Positions 35,690 through 47,954 are shown, counted from the stretch's first letter. The stretch is 64,000 bases of DNA from Malus domestica (GCF_042453785.1 NC_091669.1:8878501-8942500); one strand, 5' to 3'. Numbers and translations are program-made. The notes: generated by a model not told the origin, from the letters alone.

Positions 35690-36827
35690 TACCCCCATCG
35701 GATTTAGACTTTTGGCAAAAGACGCAGAGAGCTTCGACTCGTCTCTCTCACTGCCACCCAGCTCCTCCCTGTCTCCCGCCAGCTCAATCACCACCGCCGG
35801 CGTGATCTACGGCTCTGATTCAATCTCAATCCCCCGGCTTCCCGCGGAATTGGGGGTTTGTAGTTTTCTCTTTTCGTACTGTACTGCATAGGGTTTGTTG
35901 TTGGAGCTAAAAGATTGATGGTTTTGAGATTAATTTTTTAATTTTTTTTAATTATACTGTTTATTAATTTTTTAATATAACCTCAACTCATGTGCCTTGA
36001 ATTTTATTTTTGGTGTATTTTTAATTATTTGTTGTAGTTCTAGCTTTTAATTACTACATCCTCTGTTTGGTTGCTGAGAAAGTGTGAGAAAATTGCGTAA
36101 TTGAGTCCCAAATTTTCTGTTTGCTTTAGTTTCATTTTCCTGGAACCTCACTGAACCGAGCTAATCATTTGACTCAATGGTTAATTTGTTTAAAGTTATG
36201 AACCTTTGTTTTTTCAAGCTAAAATTTATATTTCTGGGTAATGGGTGGTAATTTTTGTTCTTCTGAGTAATATATAGACAAAAAGATTTGGAATTTTATT
36301 TATGTGTCTCATTACTCTTTCTGTATTTAAATTTTTTATTTTCTTTTCGAAAACAGTAACAAATTTTGAAATATTAGTAGCAGAGCCGCTTCACCTACTT
36401 AATATGCTTAACCGAATCAAAACAATATATATATATATATGCATGTATATACACACGCCCGCACACATGTAATATGCATATACACGCACATCCATTCACA
36501 TTGATAACCTAGGACTAGGAGTTTCGTGCCGTCTTTCATTTCTTCTGAAAACCAGACAATTATGGTGTTTGTGATCTTCAACAACAACAACAAAGCCTTT
36601 TCCCACTAAGTGGGGTCGGCTATAATTGGGACTCGGGACATTTCCTTATGACTGCTCTGATCTATTCTGCAGCTAGCAAGTCCTGACCGCGACATTCTTT
36701 TCCGTGCTTTAAACGATCAGAGTTGAACAACCTGCTGTATTGGAGTTTTTTTTGAGACGGAGGTAAACTGTGATGGTGGCATCCTGAGCTGAGTTGCAGG
36801 CCGCTGTGATACAAGAATCAAGTTCAC
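35690..36827 (+). other. 5' leader and leader intron of the WRKY gene
   Basis: The probable leader exon ends near GGG|GTTTGT at about 35852. A clear acceptor GTTGCAG precedes 36800, and the start codon follows 28 bases later. The intron is T-rich and contains a TA run (36427-36440) and a fragment of an Au-type SINE. Exact leader limits are not readable. Confidence 0.55.
36578..36640 (-). mobile_element. Au-type SINE 3' fragment
   Basis: The (CAA)n run followed by AGCCTTTTCCCACTAAGTGG and GGTCGGCTATA is, reverse-complemented, the widely shared 3' end of Au-family SINEs, which close with (TTG)n. Only this end is recognisable. It lies in the WRKY leader intron. Confidence 0.65.
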
Positions 36828-38874
36828 ATGATTCCTTTAGGGGACGATGGGACAGATAAAGTTGCTTCTGATATAGTACAGAAGAAAGAGAGTTCTGATA
36901 GTGAAATTCATGTGCCACATCAAGCTCCTAATAAGGGGATCTGTCCGTTGCAATCAGATCATAAAGGGCCTGCTCAATTTCTAACACCTGAGAAAGCGTC
37001 ACAGGTGCCTGATGGAGTTGTTACTGCGTCACAACCAAATCAAGAAGGAAGTGCTTCCTCTTTAACATCTGAGAAAACCCCACAAACTCCTGAAACCGCT
37101 GCACTTGCCTTGCAATCTGCTCAAGAAGGAACCACTCCATCTACTACACTTAAGAGAGTGTTAGACGATGGTTATCACTGGAGAAAATACGGCCAGAAAT
37201 TTGTTAAGGGAAATTCATATGTAAGAAGTTACTACAGATGTACGCATCCAAAATGTGAAGTGAAGAAGCAAGTGGAACGTGCACTTAGTGGCCAGATAAC
37301 AGATACTGTATACTTTGGTGAGCATGAACATCCTAAACTCCGAAGTGTCCCAGTAGCTGTTAGTTTTGTTGTGTCCATTGTTGAGGACGAAAGACCAAAA
37401 GTGCTTTTGTTAACTGATGTTGAAGGTGAGAATGAAACTTAGTTGTTATCTAGATATGGTTCTTACAATGCCAAATCTTGTTTAATTTATTTGATGACCT
37501 TGTATTTGAAGACAAATCGTCAAATGCGCATGGGCACGAATCTAACCAGATTGAGCCAGTAGATCCTCCACAGCTTTCAAGCGTTGCAGTTACTGAAGCC
37601 GTGCAGGGTGTGCTCTCTCAGTCAAATAGACCGAGAGATGGCGATCCTGACCCTATAAGACAGTATGTTCTTGCAATAGCTATTGTGAATTTTCCTGTAC
37701 TGGTATATTATACTTACCTTTGTTTTACTGATATTGGAAAATAAATATCAGGAAGAAGGCAAAACATAATGGCAACTCATTACCGGTGGATAAGCCAGCT
37801 GTTGAACCACGTATGGTTGTTCAGACTATGAGTGAGGTTGATATAGTGAGTGATGGGTACAGATGGCGCAAATACGGGCAGAAATTAGTAAAAGGCAATC
37901 CAAATCCAAGGTATAATCAGTTTAATGCTTCCATGTATTGACGCTTTATATGAGGCGTCAGGTGTGCACCTAAATTGCCACTCTGCTCATTTGTAAATGC
38001 GTAGATCACATACGACATTCTTTTCCTTCTTTCATGTAACTTACGTATGCTTCTCTAGTCTTTTATCTTGCTCCTGGGATAAACTAGAAGAATTAGATAT
38101 TATTACTTCTTAGACAATAGTCAGTATCTGTGAGCTCTGTTCAAACGTGTCCTGCTTCTTGTTTTATTTAGTTTAGTCTTGTTTGGTGTTAGTCTAGAAT
38201 GATATGAAACAGAATTGGTTTGTGTTTCGAAGTTCTCAGTTAATCTATTTGGCATTCTTTTATTTGTCGTAGTTTATATGGTATATTTTTGCTGACTTTC
38301 CTCTGCGTCTGCACTTGCATTATGTAGGAGTTACTACAGATGCTCAAATCCTGGATGCCCTGTTAAGAAACATGTAGAGAGGGCGTCTCATGATTCAAAA
38401 GTCGTTATAGCCACATATGAGGGGCAACATGATCATGATATGCCCCCGACAAGGACTGTGACCCATAATACAGCAGCATCAAACGTGTTTACGACAGCCC
38501 GCATTTGTGAGTCTGGCACTACACCTGAAGGGAATGCTGTCTGCCGCGATACTAGCCCAGAACATGAAGTTAAACCAAGCGAGCAACGGAAAGATGAGTC
38601 AAAAACTAAACCAAGTGATGTTGCTGGCTCAGATATGGTCGTTGATTCTGATCTAGGCTCCGAAAGAACACTACATGATCAATCGGTTGCCGAAGCATGT
38701 ACGACAACGGAAGGCGACCCCCCTTACATGATTGTTTGCAGAGCAAATCAAAAGAAAACTATTGAGATGGGAATTAAGTCAGAAGGCGTTGATATGGTGG
38801 TTTGCGACAATCTGCGTCCGGAAAGTAATCCACCGGAGCAAGAAAAGCCGAAAGCAGAACCTGTTGACAGTTAA
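36828..38874 (+). CDS. WRKY1: Group I WRKY transcription factor (WRKY1/ZAP1-like)
   Basis: Exons 36828-37425, 37512-37662, 37752-37910 and 38328-38874 give 484 residues, all junctions in phase. The N-terminal WRKY domain has WRKYGQK at 118-124 with zinc ligands C138, C143, H166, H168 (C-X4-C-X22-H-X-H). The C-terminal domain has WRKYGQK at 288-294 and C-X4-C-X23-H-X-H. It is split by an intron after the PNPR motif, the conserved R-type WRKY intron. In group I the C-terminal domain does most W-box (TTGACC/T) binding. The acidic tail ends KAEPVDS, like KTEPAQS of Arabidopsis ZAP1. Length and architecture are normal. Intron 1 is only 86 bp, and its 5' part adds a short read-through frame that ends at 37441. 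Confidence 0.94.
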
Positions 38875-39335
38875 CCTGCAATGCTGGATCTAGATTCATC
38901 GACACCCTAAATAATGAATTAATGCATCAGGACATGCCTGGTGCTAGGGTTCATCTTATTCATTCTTCCTCTTGTTTTCGTCTCCGGAGAGGATGCTCTG
39001 GGTCGGGATTGGAGGGTAGGATTTGGCGGAATGCCAATAATGTCCGACAGCGGATTGGAAGGTTAACAGAAGTTGTGTAAATTATTTTATATAGATTGAA
39101 TGACCTCAAAGATGTAGGGATTAGACTAAGGAAGGAGGACTCTCATGTCATGTTAGTACTTGATATATGAAAAGTTGGTTGTGCTAATGTTATTCACGAA
39201 CCCTAATCGTTTAGTTTACTTGAATAGTTTTGGTCTCGTAGTCTCAGTTGTTGCGATTTAAATTTTTTAGTTTACTAATTGTTGCAATTCAAGAATAATA
39301 GCTCAAGAACGCCACCTTAACGGAATTAGCACATA
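38875..39335 (+). other. 3' UTR and flank of the WRKY gene
   Basis: Downstream of the stop codon, with T-rich stretches; no other feature seen. Confidence 0.5.
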
Positions 39336-39339
39336 AGTT

Positions 39340-39445
39340 GCCATTTGAGTGCAAGTAGTTGATTGCTCTGGCGGATAGGGCTTTCCTCTTTTAACCCACA
39401 ACGTCCTGGATTCAGACCCTCCCTCTCCCTTTGCGAAGAATGTTG
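39340..39445 (+). mobile_element. Possible tRNA-related SINE fragment
   Basis: GATTGCTCTGGCGGATAGGG resembles a box A region, and GTCCTGGATTCAGACCC some 45 bases later resembles a box B. A neighbouring unit around AAATATTGGAGTT(C/T)AGTC is repeated at 39467-39482 and 39507-39522. Weakly supported. Confidence 0.3.
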
Positions 39446-39772
39446 CTTGTACCAAAAGGGAAAAAAATATTGGAGTTCAGTCTGCGACGCTTGTACTGAA
39501 AGGAAAATATTGGAGTTTAGTCCGCGACGAGTAAATCTACAGAGACCAAAGTGGAACTTCACTCAAACTAAAATTCCTCTACCTTCAAACCCAAGTAACT
39601 ATTATTTGAATAAGGAAAACAAAGCTCCCAAACAACCACTTTCTTTCAATTCTCTTTATTTGATGGTATTGGATTTAAACTTCCTCAAGAAAAAGGTAGG
39701 AAGAAAAAAAGCAAAGCATTTGTGCCAATTACTCAGACAACCATGTACAAACCAATGCCTTATGAAATCAAA

Positions 39773-39774
<2 letters not shown>

Positions 39775-39805
<31 letters not shown>
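39775..39805. repeat. (TC)n microsatellite
   Basis: Uninterrupted TC run about 155 bases downstream of the GRAS stop codon, probably in its 3' UTR. Confidence 0.95.
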
Positions 39806-39806
<1 letters not shown>

Positions 39807-39959
39807 AAACAGATGACTTCGATTTTATCAAGTGTACACAGCTGATGCCACCCTTTTTATAAGCAGTTGGCAGCTTACAAGTGCAAAAGAACACATGAAA
39901 AAACATGTTCTAATCTCCAAGCTTGCCTCGCCTCCATTCCGACATAAAAAATAGAAGCA

Positions 39960-41621
39960 TCAATTCGTGCTCGGTTTGCACCTCCATGCACAAGAAGCAA
40001 CCAAGTCTCTGTTCTTCCAGCCAAGATAGAGTGCCCCATCTCGCTCTTCAAGCCGATATTTGTCAGAGTAGTTATCCAGCAGCGTCTTGATGGTGGCATT
40101 TACCAAGGAGCTTAAAGGGTACGGTGTAAATCCAGCCATTGCAAACCGCAACCTCCACTTTCCAAGAAGCTCGTGTCTTTCCACCCTCTCAACGCCCTCG
40201 CATGCTATTATGTTAACAACCTCCCTAGCCAAGCAGTGTTGCTCCACATTGATCCGCTCCTTGTGATCTCTCGGAAGAGTCACATCAATTGACTCGAACA
40301 TAGCTGTGTAGTAATTTAGTGTTTCTACAAAGCGTGGATAGAATGCAGCAGTGTTTGTGTTAGATTCTTGCTCAACGAGGGTCACTACTTTCGGAGACAA
40401 GCTCTTAACCAACCTCAACAGCCTATCCCGGTGATTCTGAGTGCTGACGCTCTCATCGGGCATGTGGTGCAGCATGAACGCAAAGTTGATAGCCAAAGCC
40501 TCCCCAGGTCGAACACAAAGATGCTCCAGCTGTACGTCACAACCAGACATGGAAGTGGCATGGAACTCGAATGGAACCTTGACCAACTCTGCAAGCTTAG
40601 ACAACCTCTTTCCCACAATGTTTAGTCCTCCTCCACGGGCATAAGCTGACATGGAATCGTCAATACCTGTTATACGGATGTGGGGTGGTCCACCAGGCCT
40701 GGATGCAAAAGCTTGGATTAGAGTGACCCACTGACTCCCCTGACCTATTTGGAAATCAATGATGTGAACACTGTCCTCATCCTTCATGGCTTCTGCAATG
40801 GCTCCATTTGCAGACATGTACCCGAATTTGAAGTAAGGGCAAACCTCATAGAGAATATGCATGTAAGAAAGGAGTTCGCAACTCGCTGGTTCTTTGCATC
40901 TCAGTGCTTTGTAGATGTTACTCCCCGAAGATGCCTTCCGCGCAACTAGTCCTTCCAGCAAGTATGCACCCAACCTCTGAATTGGTTCACCCGAAACTGA
41001 AACCATCTGGCGTAACTCATCCATCATCCATTGTGCCATTAACAGATCATTATCTGCTACTGCTTTTGCACAGAAGATGAGGACTTGCTTCAAATCCTTT
41101 TTAGAGATTGATTCCATAATCTGTCCCCAGCTGTCCTCGTCTGGCAGGGAATTGCTCGCCCCATTCGGGAAAGTAGTGCAATAGTTATCAAGAACATTGG
41201 AATCAGGACCCAGCATTACAGTTTCTAATTGTTTCAGCTTGTACTTTAAGTCAGTTGCATCATCGGTTATGCAGGATCCACTCATCGGAGAGCTGTAGGT
41301 CTGGTCAGGGGAATGGTACTGATCAGACAGATACGAATGAGAGTCTTGCTGTGACATCGGGCTTCCACTAGGTGAGAAACTGACATTTGATGGGGTGTTA
41401 TAAACGGTGTAGCTACCATTAGACCAGGAAGACTCCAAAGTGCAGTAGTGTTCATGGAAACTCTGCAATGGGAGGTGGGTACTTTGGCTGCTCTCATTGT
41501 AATGTAGCCGCGGGTCCAAAGTTTGGAAACGAGGCAAGCAGTAGGCCTCTACTTCTTGGATTGGCTGATAATATAACTGGTTTGACATCCCTGAAATTCT
41601 CTGCTCCTTTGATGCTTGCAT
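39960..41621 (-). CDS. GRAS transcription regulator, PAT1 branch (CIGR1/SCL21-like)
   Basis: A single coding exon of 553 residues. The variable N-terminus contains the PAT1-branch signature LKYKLKQLETVMLGPDS (125-141). The GRAS domain starts near 175 (KDLKQVLIFCAKAVADNDLL) and includes VHIIDFQIGQG (285-295), a PFYRE-region NTAAFYPRFVETLNYY and the SAW region with KWRLRFAMAGFTPYPLSSL, ending in the usual late Trp residues. PAT1-type GRAS proteins act in phytochrome A, gibberellin/chitin and stress signalling, as co-regulators rather than classical DNA binders. All subdomains look intact. The gene is tail to tail with WRKY. Confidence 0.94.
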   Translation of the reverse strand: MQASKEQRISGMSNQLYYQPIQEVEAYCLPRFQTLDPRLHYNESSQSTHLPLQSFHEHYCTLESSWSNGSYTVYNTPSNVSFSPSGSPMSQQDSHSYLSDQYHSPDQTYSSPMSGSCITDDATDLKYKLKQLETVMLGPDSNVLDNYCTTFPNGASNSLPDEDSWGQIMESISKKDLKQVLIFCAKAVADNDLLMAQWMMDELRQMVSVSGEPIQRLGAYLLEGLVARKASSGSNIYKALRCKEPASCELLSYMHILYEVCPYFKFGYMSANGAIAEAMKDEDSVHIIDFQIGQGSQWVTLIQAFASRPGGPPHIRITGIDDSMSAYARGGGLNIVGKRLSKLAELVKVPFEFHATSMSGCDVQLEHLCVRPGEALAINFAFMLHHMPDESVSTQNHRDRLLRLVKSLSPKVVTLVEQESNTNTAAFYPRFVETLNYYTAMFESIDVTLPRDHKERINVEQHCLAREVVNIIACEGVERVERHELLGKWRLRFAMAGFTPYPLSSLVNATIKTLLDNYSDKYRLEERDGALYLGWKNRDLVASCAWRCKPSTN

Positions 41622-42684
41622 TGAAGAGTAGTCTAATTGTTGACTCTGTTGCCGAAATCTATCTTTCTATTTGTGTTATCCAAGCTTCGTTAGAGCTGCA
41701 TAGGAAGCTTCAAATTCGCTTGCCAGAAGCATTATCTGTATTACAATAAGAGACCTTGGTTACACAGATATACGGAACAAAGAGGGCACAACATAATACA
41801 GAACCAGCATAATCTGCATAACAAAATAATGAGAGATCTGTGCAATACTGTAAAGATAACAAGTGCAATACTGGTGCAATATTAGTCTGATTTCCAAGTA
41901 AACTATGAAACCAAATGATCTCAAATCTCAATGGTAAACTTCTAATTAACAAGATTACAGAAACTAGAGAATGGAATACTAAACTAGTATGATCTGGTGT
42001 TCTTAGACATTCTCTGCAACTCTCTTTTCTAACCCTTTAACCACTCTCTGCTGCCACATTTTTTCCATTTCGATAGCCAAACAAAGTATGAAACTCTCCA
42101 ACAAAATGAATCACAGGAAGACACTGACCATTCCATCCACCAAATTATCATCCCAACCATTCGGAAAAACACCCAAATTTTGGTTTTTTGAGAAACCCCA
42201 TTTGGTCCAAGACAATGATAAAGATTTAATCTTTTTCACAAACATTCAATTTCTAGTTCATAAACAAAAGGGTCGCCACCAAATCTGAAACAAAAACAAC
42301 TTCAAAATTGAAGCTCCAGTCTTTCCAAGGGAAAAAACACAGAATTTGAAAACAGAGCGCCATAAAACCCACCAAAAGGAAAGCAAAGTTCGTAATGATA
42401 TACCTTGAAGAAACATCAGCAACCCAGTTTCAGCAATGGAAAATCAACCATGAAAACACAACTCAGAGCTCAAAACTTTCCCCAAAAAAGGAAAGGACTG
42501 GTTTGTAACACAACCAGTAATACCAACGCAAAACAGAGGGTTTGAAAGCAAAAACCAGTAAATGATGACCTCTGATTTGAAAATATCAAGTCTCTGGTTG
42601 TACCTTGTTTGAAATTTGAAGGAATTTGAAGCTTCGAATTCCACCACAGACCAGTCTTTTACTGACTGTGGGCGAGACTGACTT

Positions 42685-42721
<37 letters not shown>

Positions 42722-42750
42722 AGAAGAAGAGAACCCACTTGTGGAATATA
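41622..42750 (-). other. Spliced 5' leader of the GRAS gene with a uORF
   Basis: The donor AACAAG|GTACAA after 42604 and acceptor AATACAG|ATAATG before 41735 define an 868-bp leader intron. The second leader exon holds a uORF at 41732-41676, MLLASEFEASYAALTKLG, ending 54 bases before the main start codon. The first leader exon carries an (AG)n run at 42687-42718. A TATA-like CTATTTAAAGG (minus strand, about 42773-42783) fits a start near 42750. Confidence 0.6.
42687..42718. repeat. (AG)n microsatellite in the GRAS 5' leader
   Basis: Uninterrupted 32-base run in the first leader exon. Confidence 0.95.
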
Positions 42751-42783
42751 AAAACTCTGAGTTAGAAAAAGCCCTTTAAATAG

Positions 42784-45379
42784 TGTGAAATAACATTACT
42801 ACCAGTGGGATTTGTTTGCAAAGTTGTACAATTGCATAGTTGGTTCAGTTGAAGTAACAGAAAAAACCTTCCACGCAACCACCATATGCTTCATGTCCAC
42901 GAGGGGTTATTTCTTTCGGGCTTTATATGACACAAAGTTAGATTTTCATAAGTTCAAATTGTGATAAAATTAGATTTCATCACTTATGAACCATTTGTTG
43001 GATTAGATTCTCTTATTTCAATCTCATCTGTTAAATATACAAACTCCCACCTTGCTCTCAGAAATAATTTGTATTTCACGTACAACACACAATTTACCTA
43101 GCATTAATTGGTAAATTAGTATCATACAATTTTGAAAAATTTTATTTGAAAATTTCACCCACCAGTGCCCATGAACATTAAACCAATTTGAAATTTTAAT
43201 TCTTATGAAATTTAAAACAATAATTAATTAGCCAAATTACGAGGAAAATATGTAAGGAAAAAGAATTTGAAAAAGAATATAGGAGAGTCTAAGTGTATTC
43301 GGAAGTGGAGGGAGAGTAATAGAATTTTGATCATATGAGTTGCTACTTTTTTTTGTGGGACCCCCCAATTTTTTTGGGCTAGATTTAGCCCAATTTTATG
43401 CTACCCAAGAAATGAAGTTACAAGCCTCAATGGCTGATCTAGCTCTATTTTTCGGCTCATTAGAGATGAAATTTATCACTAAGGCTTGAAATGTAATAGC
43501 CTCATAGAGGATAAAGCCTCCATTGAGGATGTTCTAACACCATAAAAACGAGAACACAATTATATTACCTAAAGCGGATGTGCTTTCTTTATACAACTAA
43601 GTTCAAATTCTACTACCTATGATTTAATTTGGTTTATAGGAAATTATCGTTTGTATATAAAAAAACATCATAAAAGAAAGAATAAAAGCAAAAGTAAGAT
43701 TATGCCAAACTGCAAACTTTAATGAATTAGCTTTAAAATACTACACAATTACAAATGAGATCTTATGTTGATACTATGGCATCATAGGCTCTTAAGCTAG
43801 ATATGAAGTGACCAATATTCCCATTTTTCATAATCAATTGAAGTACGAATATCGAATCTTAATGGACCGTAATAATAAAATTATTCAATCATTGACAATA
43901 TAGTGCATATTTATGTTGCTCGGAACATATCTTACCAATTACGGACGAAATCAAGTACATTCATTCTCCTCATTTACAAATTCTTTCTACATTTATAATA
44001 TATAGCTTAGTCGATCTAATACTATAATCTCAACCATAATCAAGTCATTTACACATCGCATCAACGATCTGAATCAGCGCGTCTGTCCAGTTAACCTAAG
44101 ATTACTATTAGTTTATAGCATTATTTACAAGCTAAATTCAATTTAATCTAGAGGAGTGGAGGGGTACAAATGGTAGGAGAAAGGGTTTAGTGGGTCAATC
44201 TAGAAAGTGACACACACGGTTGAGCATAGAGAGAAGAGAACCTTGTTATGTTAATTTTAAAAGTGATAAATTAAGATGACGTAGGAAAATTTAAAAAGTA
44301 GTGCCTTCCACTTCCACTTGAGCTTTTCTTTGTCTTCCTAATCCAAGTTGTTCTTATTTTAATTGCAAAACAACTTTGATGGGTATTCCCCCACCCCCCC
44401 TCCAAATTGATATGAAATTATATAAAATGATGCAAATATGTTTATAATTCAAGGAAGCGATGAAATCGTTTAAGTACTATAATTTAGTGGTATTATTTTT
44501 TATTTTATTTGTAAGTGAGATGTTTTTAGTTCTATAAACGAGTTTAACATCAATTTAATGTTTCACCTCTAAAGTAAGCGGATGAAATATTAGAAGAAAA
44601 AGGAAGTGATAATTGAGTAATGAATTTTTTACTATAGCTGCAATTTATTCTATATATTTAATTTACGCTAAGTACATATTCATTTATTCTCTGCCCTTGA
44701 ATTTATTTTTTCTTTCAAAAAATAGATAATTTGTGGTAAATCATGCTTATCCACTCATTTTCGATCCAAATAAGTTATGAGGAATTTCACCATGTGTGAT
44801 CACAGTCAATTCTCCACCTTGATGATCAGTAGTACTTATTTTTGGTGAAGCACTTTATGCGCATGCTAATACATAAAATACAAAATATTTATTTGAAAGT
44901 TAGAAGATGTGAGTGCAGAAATCCCAATCAAATTCTTATTCCAGACGAAGCATATAAATATTTAATTAACCCCAAAAGAATTTCAGACATTGAATCAATC
45001 AATGTTTATCATGCAAGTGATTCTCATCCCTAAATGTGATTTAATATTATGTTAATCTGCAGAATCAAAGTTGCAAAAGAACTTATGCAAAAAGAGTGCA
45101 TTTTTGCTCAATATCTTTGAGCCGCGGTGACGTTTGATTACTACCCTATTAATTATCATTAAATTAGTTTAAATTTCAAAATTTATGTAGTTAATAAATT
45201 AAATCAAATTTATCCAACTGTAATCAATTGAGTGATGAATACCACCGTCCCAAGAGTGCAAAAATATTTCTGAGGAGAATGGGAATCTTGTTACTTCTTT
45301 GTCCCTCTAAGTGAGTCTACCTAATGGCCCACTCCCTTATCTTCAGTCGCCCTTTCTCCATTACTCCATTTGGCATTTT

Positions 45380-45382
<3 letters not shown>
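42784..45382. other. Intergenic region
   Basis: AT-rich, no supported gene. Around 43355-43540 a segment ending CCTCCATTGAGGATGTTCTA resembles one end of plant MITEs with GAGCATCCTCAATGG-type termini; the other end is not clear. A C run lies at about 44390-44400. Confidence 0.5.

Positions 45383-45412
<30 letters not shown>
45383..45412. repeat. (GA)n microsatellite
   Basis: Uninterrupted 30-base run in intergenic DNA. Confidence 0.95.
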
Positions 45413-45416
<4 letters not shown>

Positions 45417-45711
45417 TAGTATTTTGCTTGAAGTAAGTATAAGTATTAGCTTATTGCTCAAGTGAAAAGGACCTCTAATCTTCTCAAGTGGTTTTATTGT
45501 TGTGCTTTCATCGTTTGCATCCATTAGATCGACCAATCAAACAACGATAGATGCATGCGCATATAGATATAGGATATCACTTTCGAGTGAGGATGTTCGC
45601 ATATCAAGATATACGCAAACGTTTCATCTTGAAGTCGTGTTCGATGATATAACATTTCATTTTTCATAAGACTTATATGTGATTCAATGTCCATAACGTA
45701 CACATTTGTTT

Positions 45712-45814
45712 GAAGTAATAATGTTTTTGTCTCACGCAGTGATGGACCCGAAGTAATGATGTTTTATCTCACGTAGTGATGAACCCGAAGTAATGATGTT
45801 TTGTCTCACGTAGA
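45712..45814. repeat. Three-copy tandem repeat (about 37 bp)
   Basis: Units starting GAAGTAAT(A/G)ATGTTTT and continuing TCTCACG(C/T)AGTGATG occur at about 45712, 45750 and 45787; the third is incomplete. Non-coding. Confidence 0.85.
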
Positions 45815-46425
45815 TGAAAGTAGCTAGGGAGTTTCTATAGTATTGTAACGGAATTGATTTCGCCTACTAATTAGCCAAAGCTTTCAATAAAACCATTTGA
45901 TTTCGGATTATGATAAGTTATACAAAAGTTAACAAAAGAAGGTGAAATTATATATGCCTAAGTTGTACCCTAGGACCTCCCAAAGTTTGTAACCTAAAGA
46001 ACCTCGTACAATTTGGTCCCAATAACAAGGAAGTCTAAGTATGACCACTACTTAGGTTGGCTGCATCGTAAGTCGTCCATCTGTGCATGATTGACTGTCA
46101 ACTATCAATATAAATAAGTACTACAACACATCAAAGACTGTCATCTAACAACGAGTTACGCGTGCAAACAACTATTAGAAACATAACTAGTTAGTTTCCT
46201 ACTTTCTACGAAGGAAGTGAGTGAGAGAAGCAAAAGGCATGATGAAACCTTGACTTTGTTGCATGTAAATTCCTATTCCCTATCATCACGCCGACCATGT
46301 TACGGCTTTTGGGAGATTGACAGCACCAAATGTTTCATGTTCTGCCTTTGCATGCTTTACACTTTCCAAGTTTTGTCCTCATCTCATTTTCCCCCAAAGT
46401 TGCAGGCTTTGCCTTTGTCATTGCT
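45815..46425. other. Intergenic spacer
   Basis: No gene or clear element recognised. Confidence 0.5.
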
Positions 46426-46618
46426 TGAAAGGGATCATCTTCGGATCTCTTCCACCAAATCCTACCAATTAACAAATTCGAATCCTTAAAATTTGATCAA
46501 ACGGCTAAAGTTATTATAACTTTTAAAGGAACCTGCTGTTTTTAGCAGTTGGATCAAATTTCAAGAGTCCGGATTTGTTGATTGGTAGGATTTGATGGAA
46601 GGGATCGGATCCCTTTCC
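46426..46618. mobile_element. MITE with about 50-bp arms (family A, second copy)
   Basis: The left arm (GAAAGGGATC ... ACCAAATCCTACCAATTAAC) and right arm (GATTGGTAGGATTTGATGG ... GATCCCTTTC) are inverted. The centre TTATAACTTTTA ... GTTGGATCAAATTT matches that of 5433-5618. Flanks GTCATTGCT (46417-46425) and GTCTTTGCC (46619-46627) match in 7 of 9 bases, compatible with an eroded 9-bp duplication. Confidence 0.75.
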
Positions 46619-46894
46619 GTCTTTGCCAACCCTTCAAACTCAAAACTGGATCCAAACTCCAATTTTTGTTCTGCATTTTAGGTCACACATAGGTCCCCTC
46701 CATCGACCCTTTTCGATTTGCCAACACAAGAACTTGATTTTTGTCTCAACTTTTGAACTTTGTTGGATTATTATACTCGATATCTCTTGAGATCATTCTT
46801 TATGTAATTAATGTGAGTCATGGACTCATGGGATTAGGGTAATTAAATATAACATGCGTCCATGAAAAGTAATGAACGTGAAACTTGCTTGCGT

Positions 46895-47030
46895 GTCGAT
46901 TTGGAAGCTCAAGTGGTTAAGAGTATTCGTTATTGCATTTGAAGTTTCGTGTTCGATTTTCTTTTTGTGTTGTTGCTTGTATAAAAGCTTGGTCGAAAGG
47001 CTCAAAATACAAAAGAAATATGCAAAGCCC
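46895..47030 (+). mobile_element. tRNA-derived SINE-like element
   Basis: Box A-like GGAAGCTCAAGTGGTTAAGA (about 46901-46920) and box B-like TCGTGTTCGATTTTC (about 46947-46961) are spaced as in tRNA-derived SINEs. The end is uncertain and there is no clear target duplication. Confidence 0.5.
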
Positions 47031-47282
47031 ATCAAAAGCAATGGCAGAACCGAAGACCAAATATGAGCCAAAGCCCTTACAGGTTGAGAGCCCAGAAGCC
47101 CAATTTCACAGAAGCTCAACTTCTGATGACAAAGGAGCTACTGGAGTCTTGCACTTGCACTACTGCCTTGAATCTTGCATTCAAATATAACAGGTCTTGG
47201 CACATTTAATTTTTCCAGGAATTGAGTTAATTAATTTCATTGACATGAGACCTTATTAAGTATTGCGAAAAAAAAGGCCCGT

Positions 47283-47954
47283 TAAGATTATGTATTTTGG
47301 TCTTATTTGGTGTAAGAGTCTAAAAGATGTCTTAGTCATACAGCCTTACCGAATATCTTATTGTACAGTTGCCCTTTTGTGACTTGTTGAAAGAAAAAAA
47401 AATCATTTAATATGATTGAAAGCTGAATATAACCTCACTTTGGAATGTTTTCTGAGTAAATTTCTGCGGGACGTATGCTTCCATAGCAGCAATCTTCAAT
47501 TTAAATTTAATAATGGGCATTTGGAATCTTGCAATCAAGGAATAAACTCATAGTGGCAAGAGGCATGGCCTGCAGGAAAACATTAAAAAATAAATATTAT
47601 TTTATTGTGGCAAAAATAATTGACATCATAAGCAAACAAGTTACAGTCGATCCCATGTGAGTCATGGTCCTTTTTTGAAGGTTACGGACAAGATTTTGAC
47701 AGCAAGAAAACGAAGAGGAATTAGTGATTTCAAATCATTATGAACATATATAATCATTTTAAATTTACTACATTTAGGTTTTTTTTTAGAGCCTCAACGG
47801 AACGATGGTTACTACATTCAGTTATTTCATATAATAATTTCCTTCAAATTTTCCATTCTAAGATTATAAGAAACGATAAGATATTCGGTAAGGCTGTATG
47901 ACTAAGACATCTTTTAGACTCTCACACCGAATAAGACCAAAATACATAATCTTA
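47283..47954. mobile_element. Non-autonomous element with 78-bp near-perfect terminal inverted repeats
   Basis: 47283-47360 and 47877-47954 are inverted copies matching in 76 of 78 bases (starting TAAGATTATGTATTTTGGTC). The 516-bp interior is AT-rich and non-coding. Long TIRs suggest a Mutator-like element, but no target duplication is visible at these borders. High arm identity implies a young insertion or ongoing arm conversion; a transcript would fold into a long hairpin. Confidence 0.8.
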
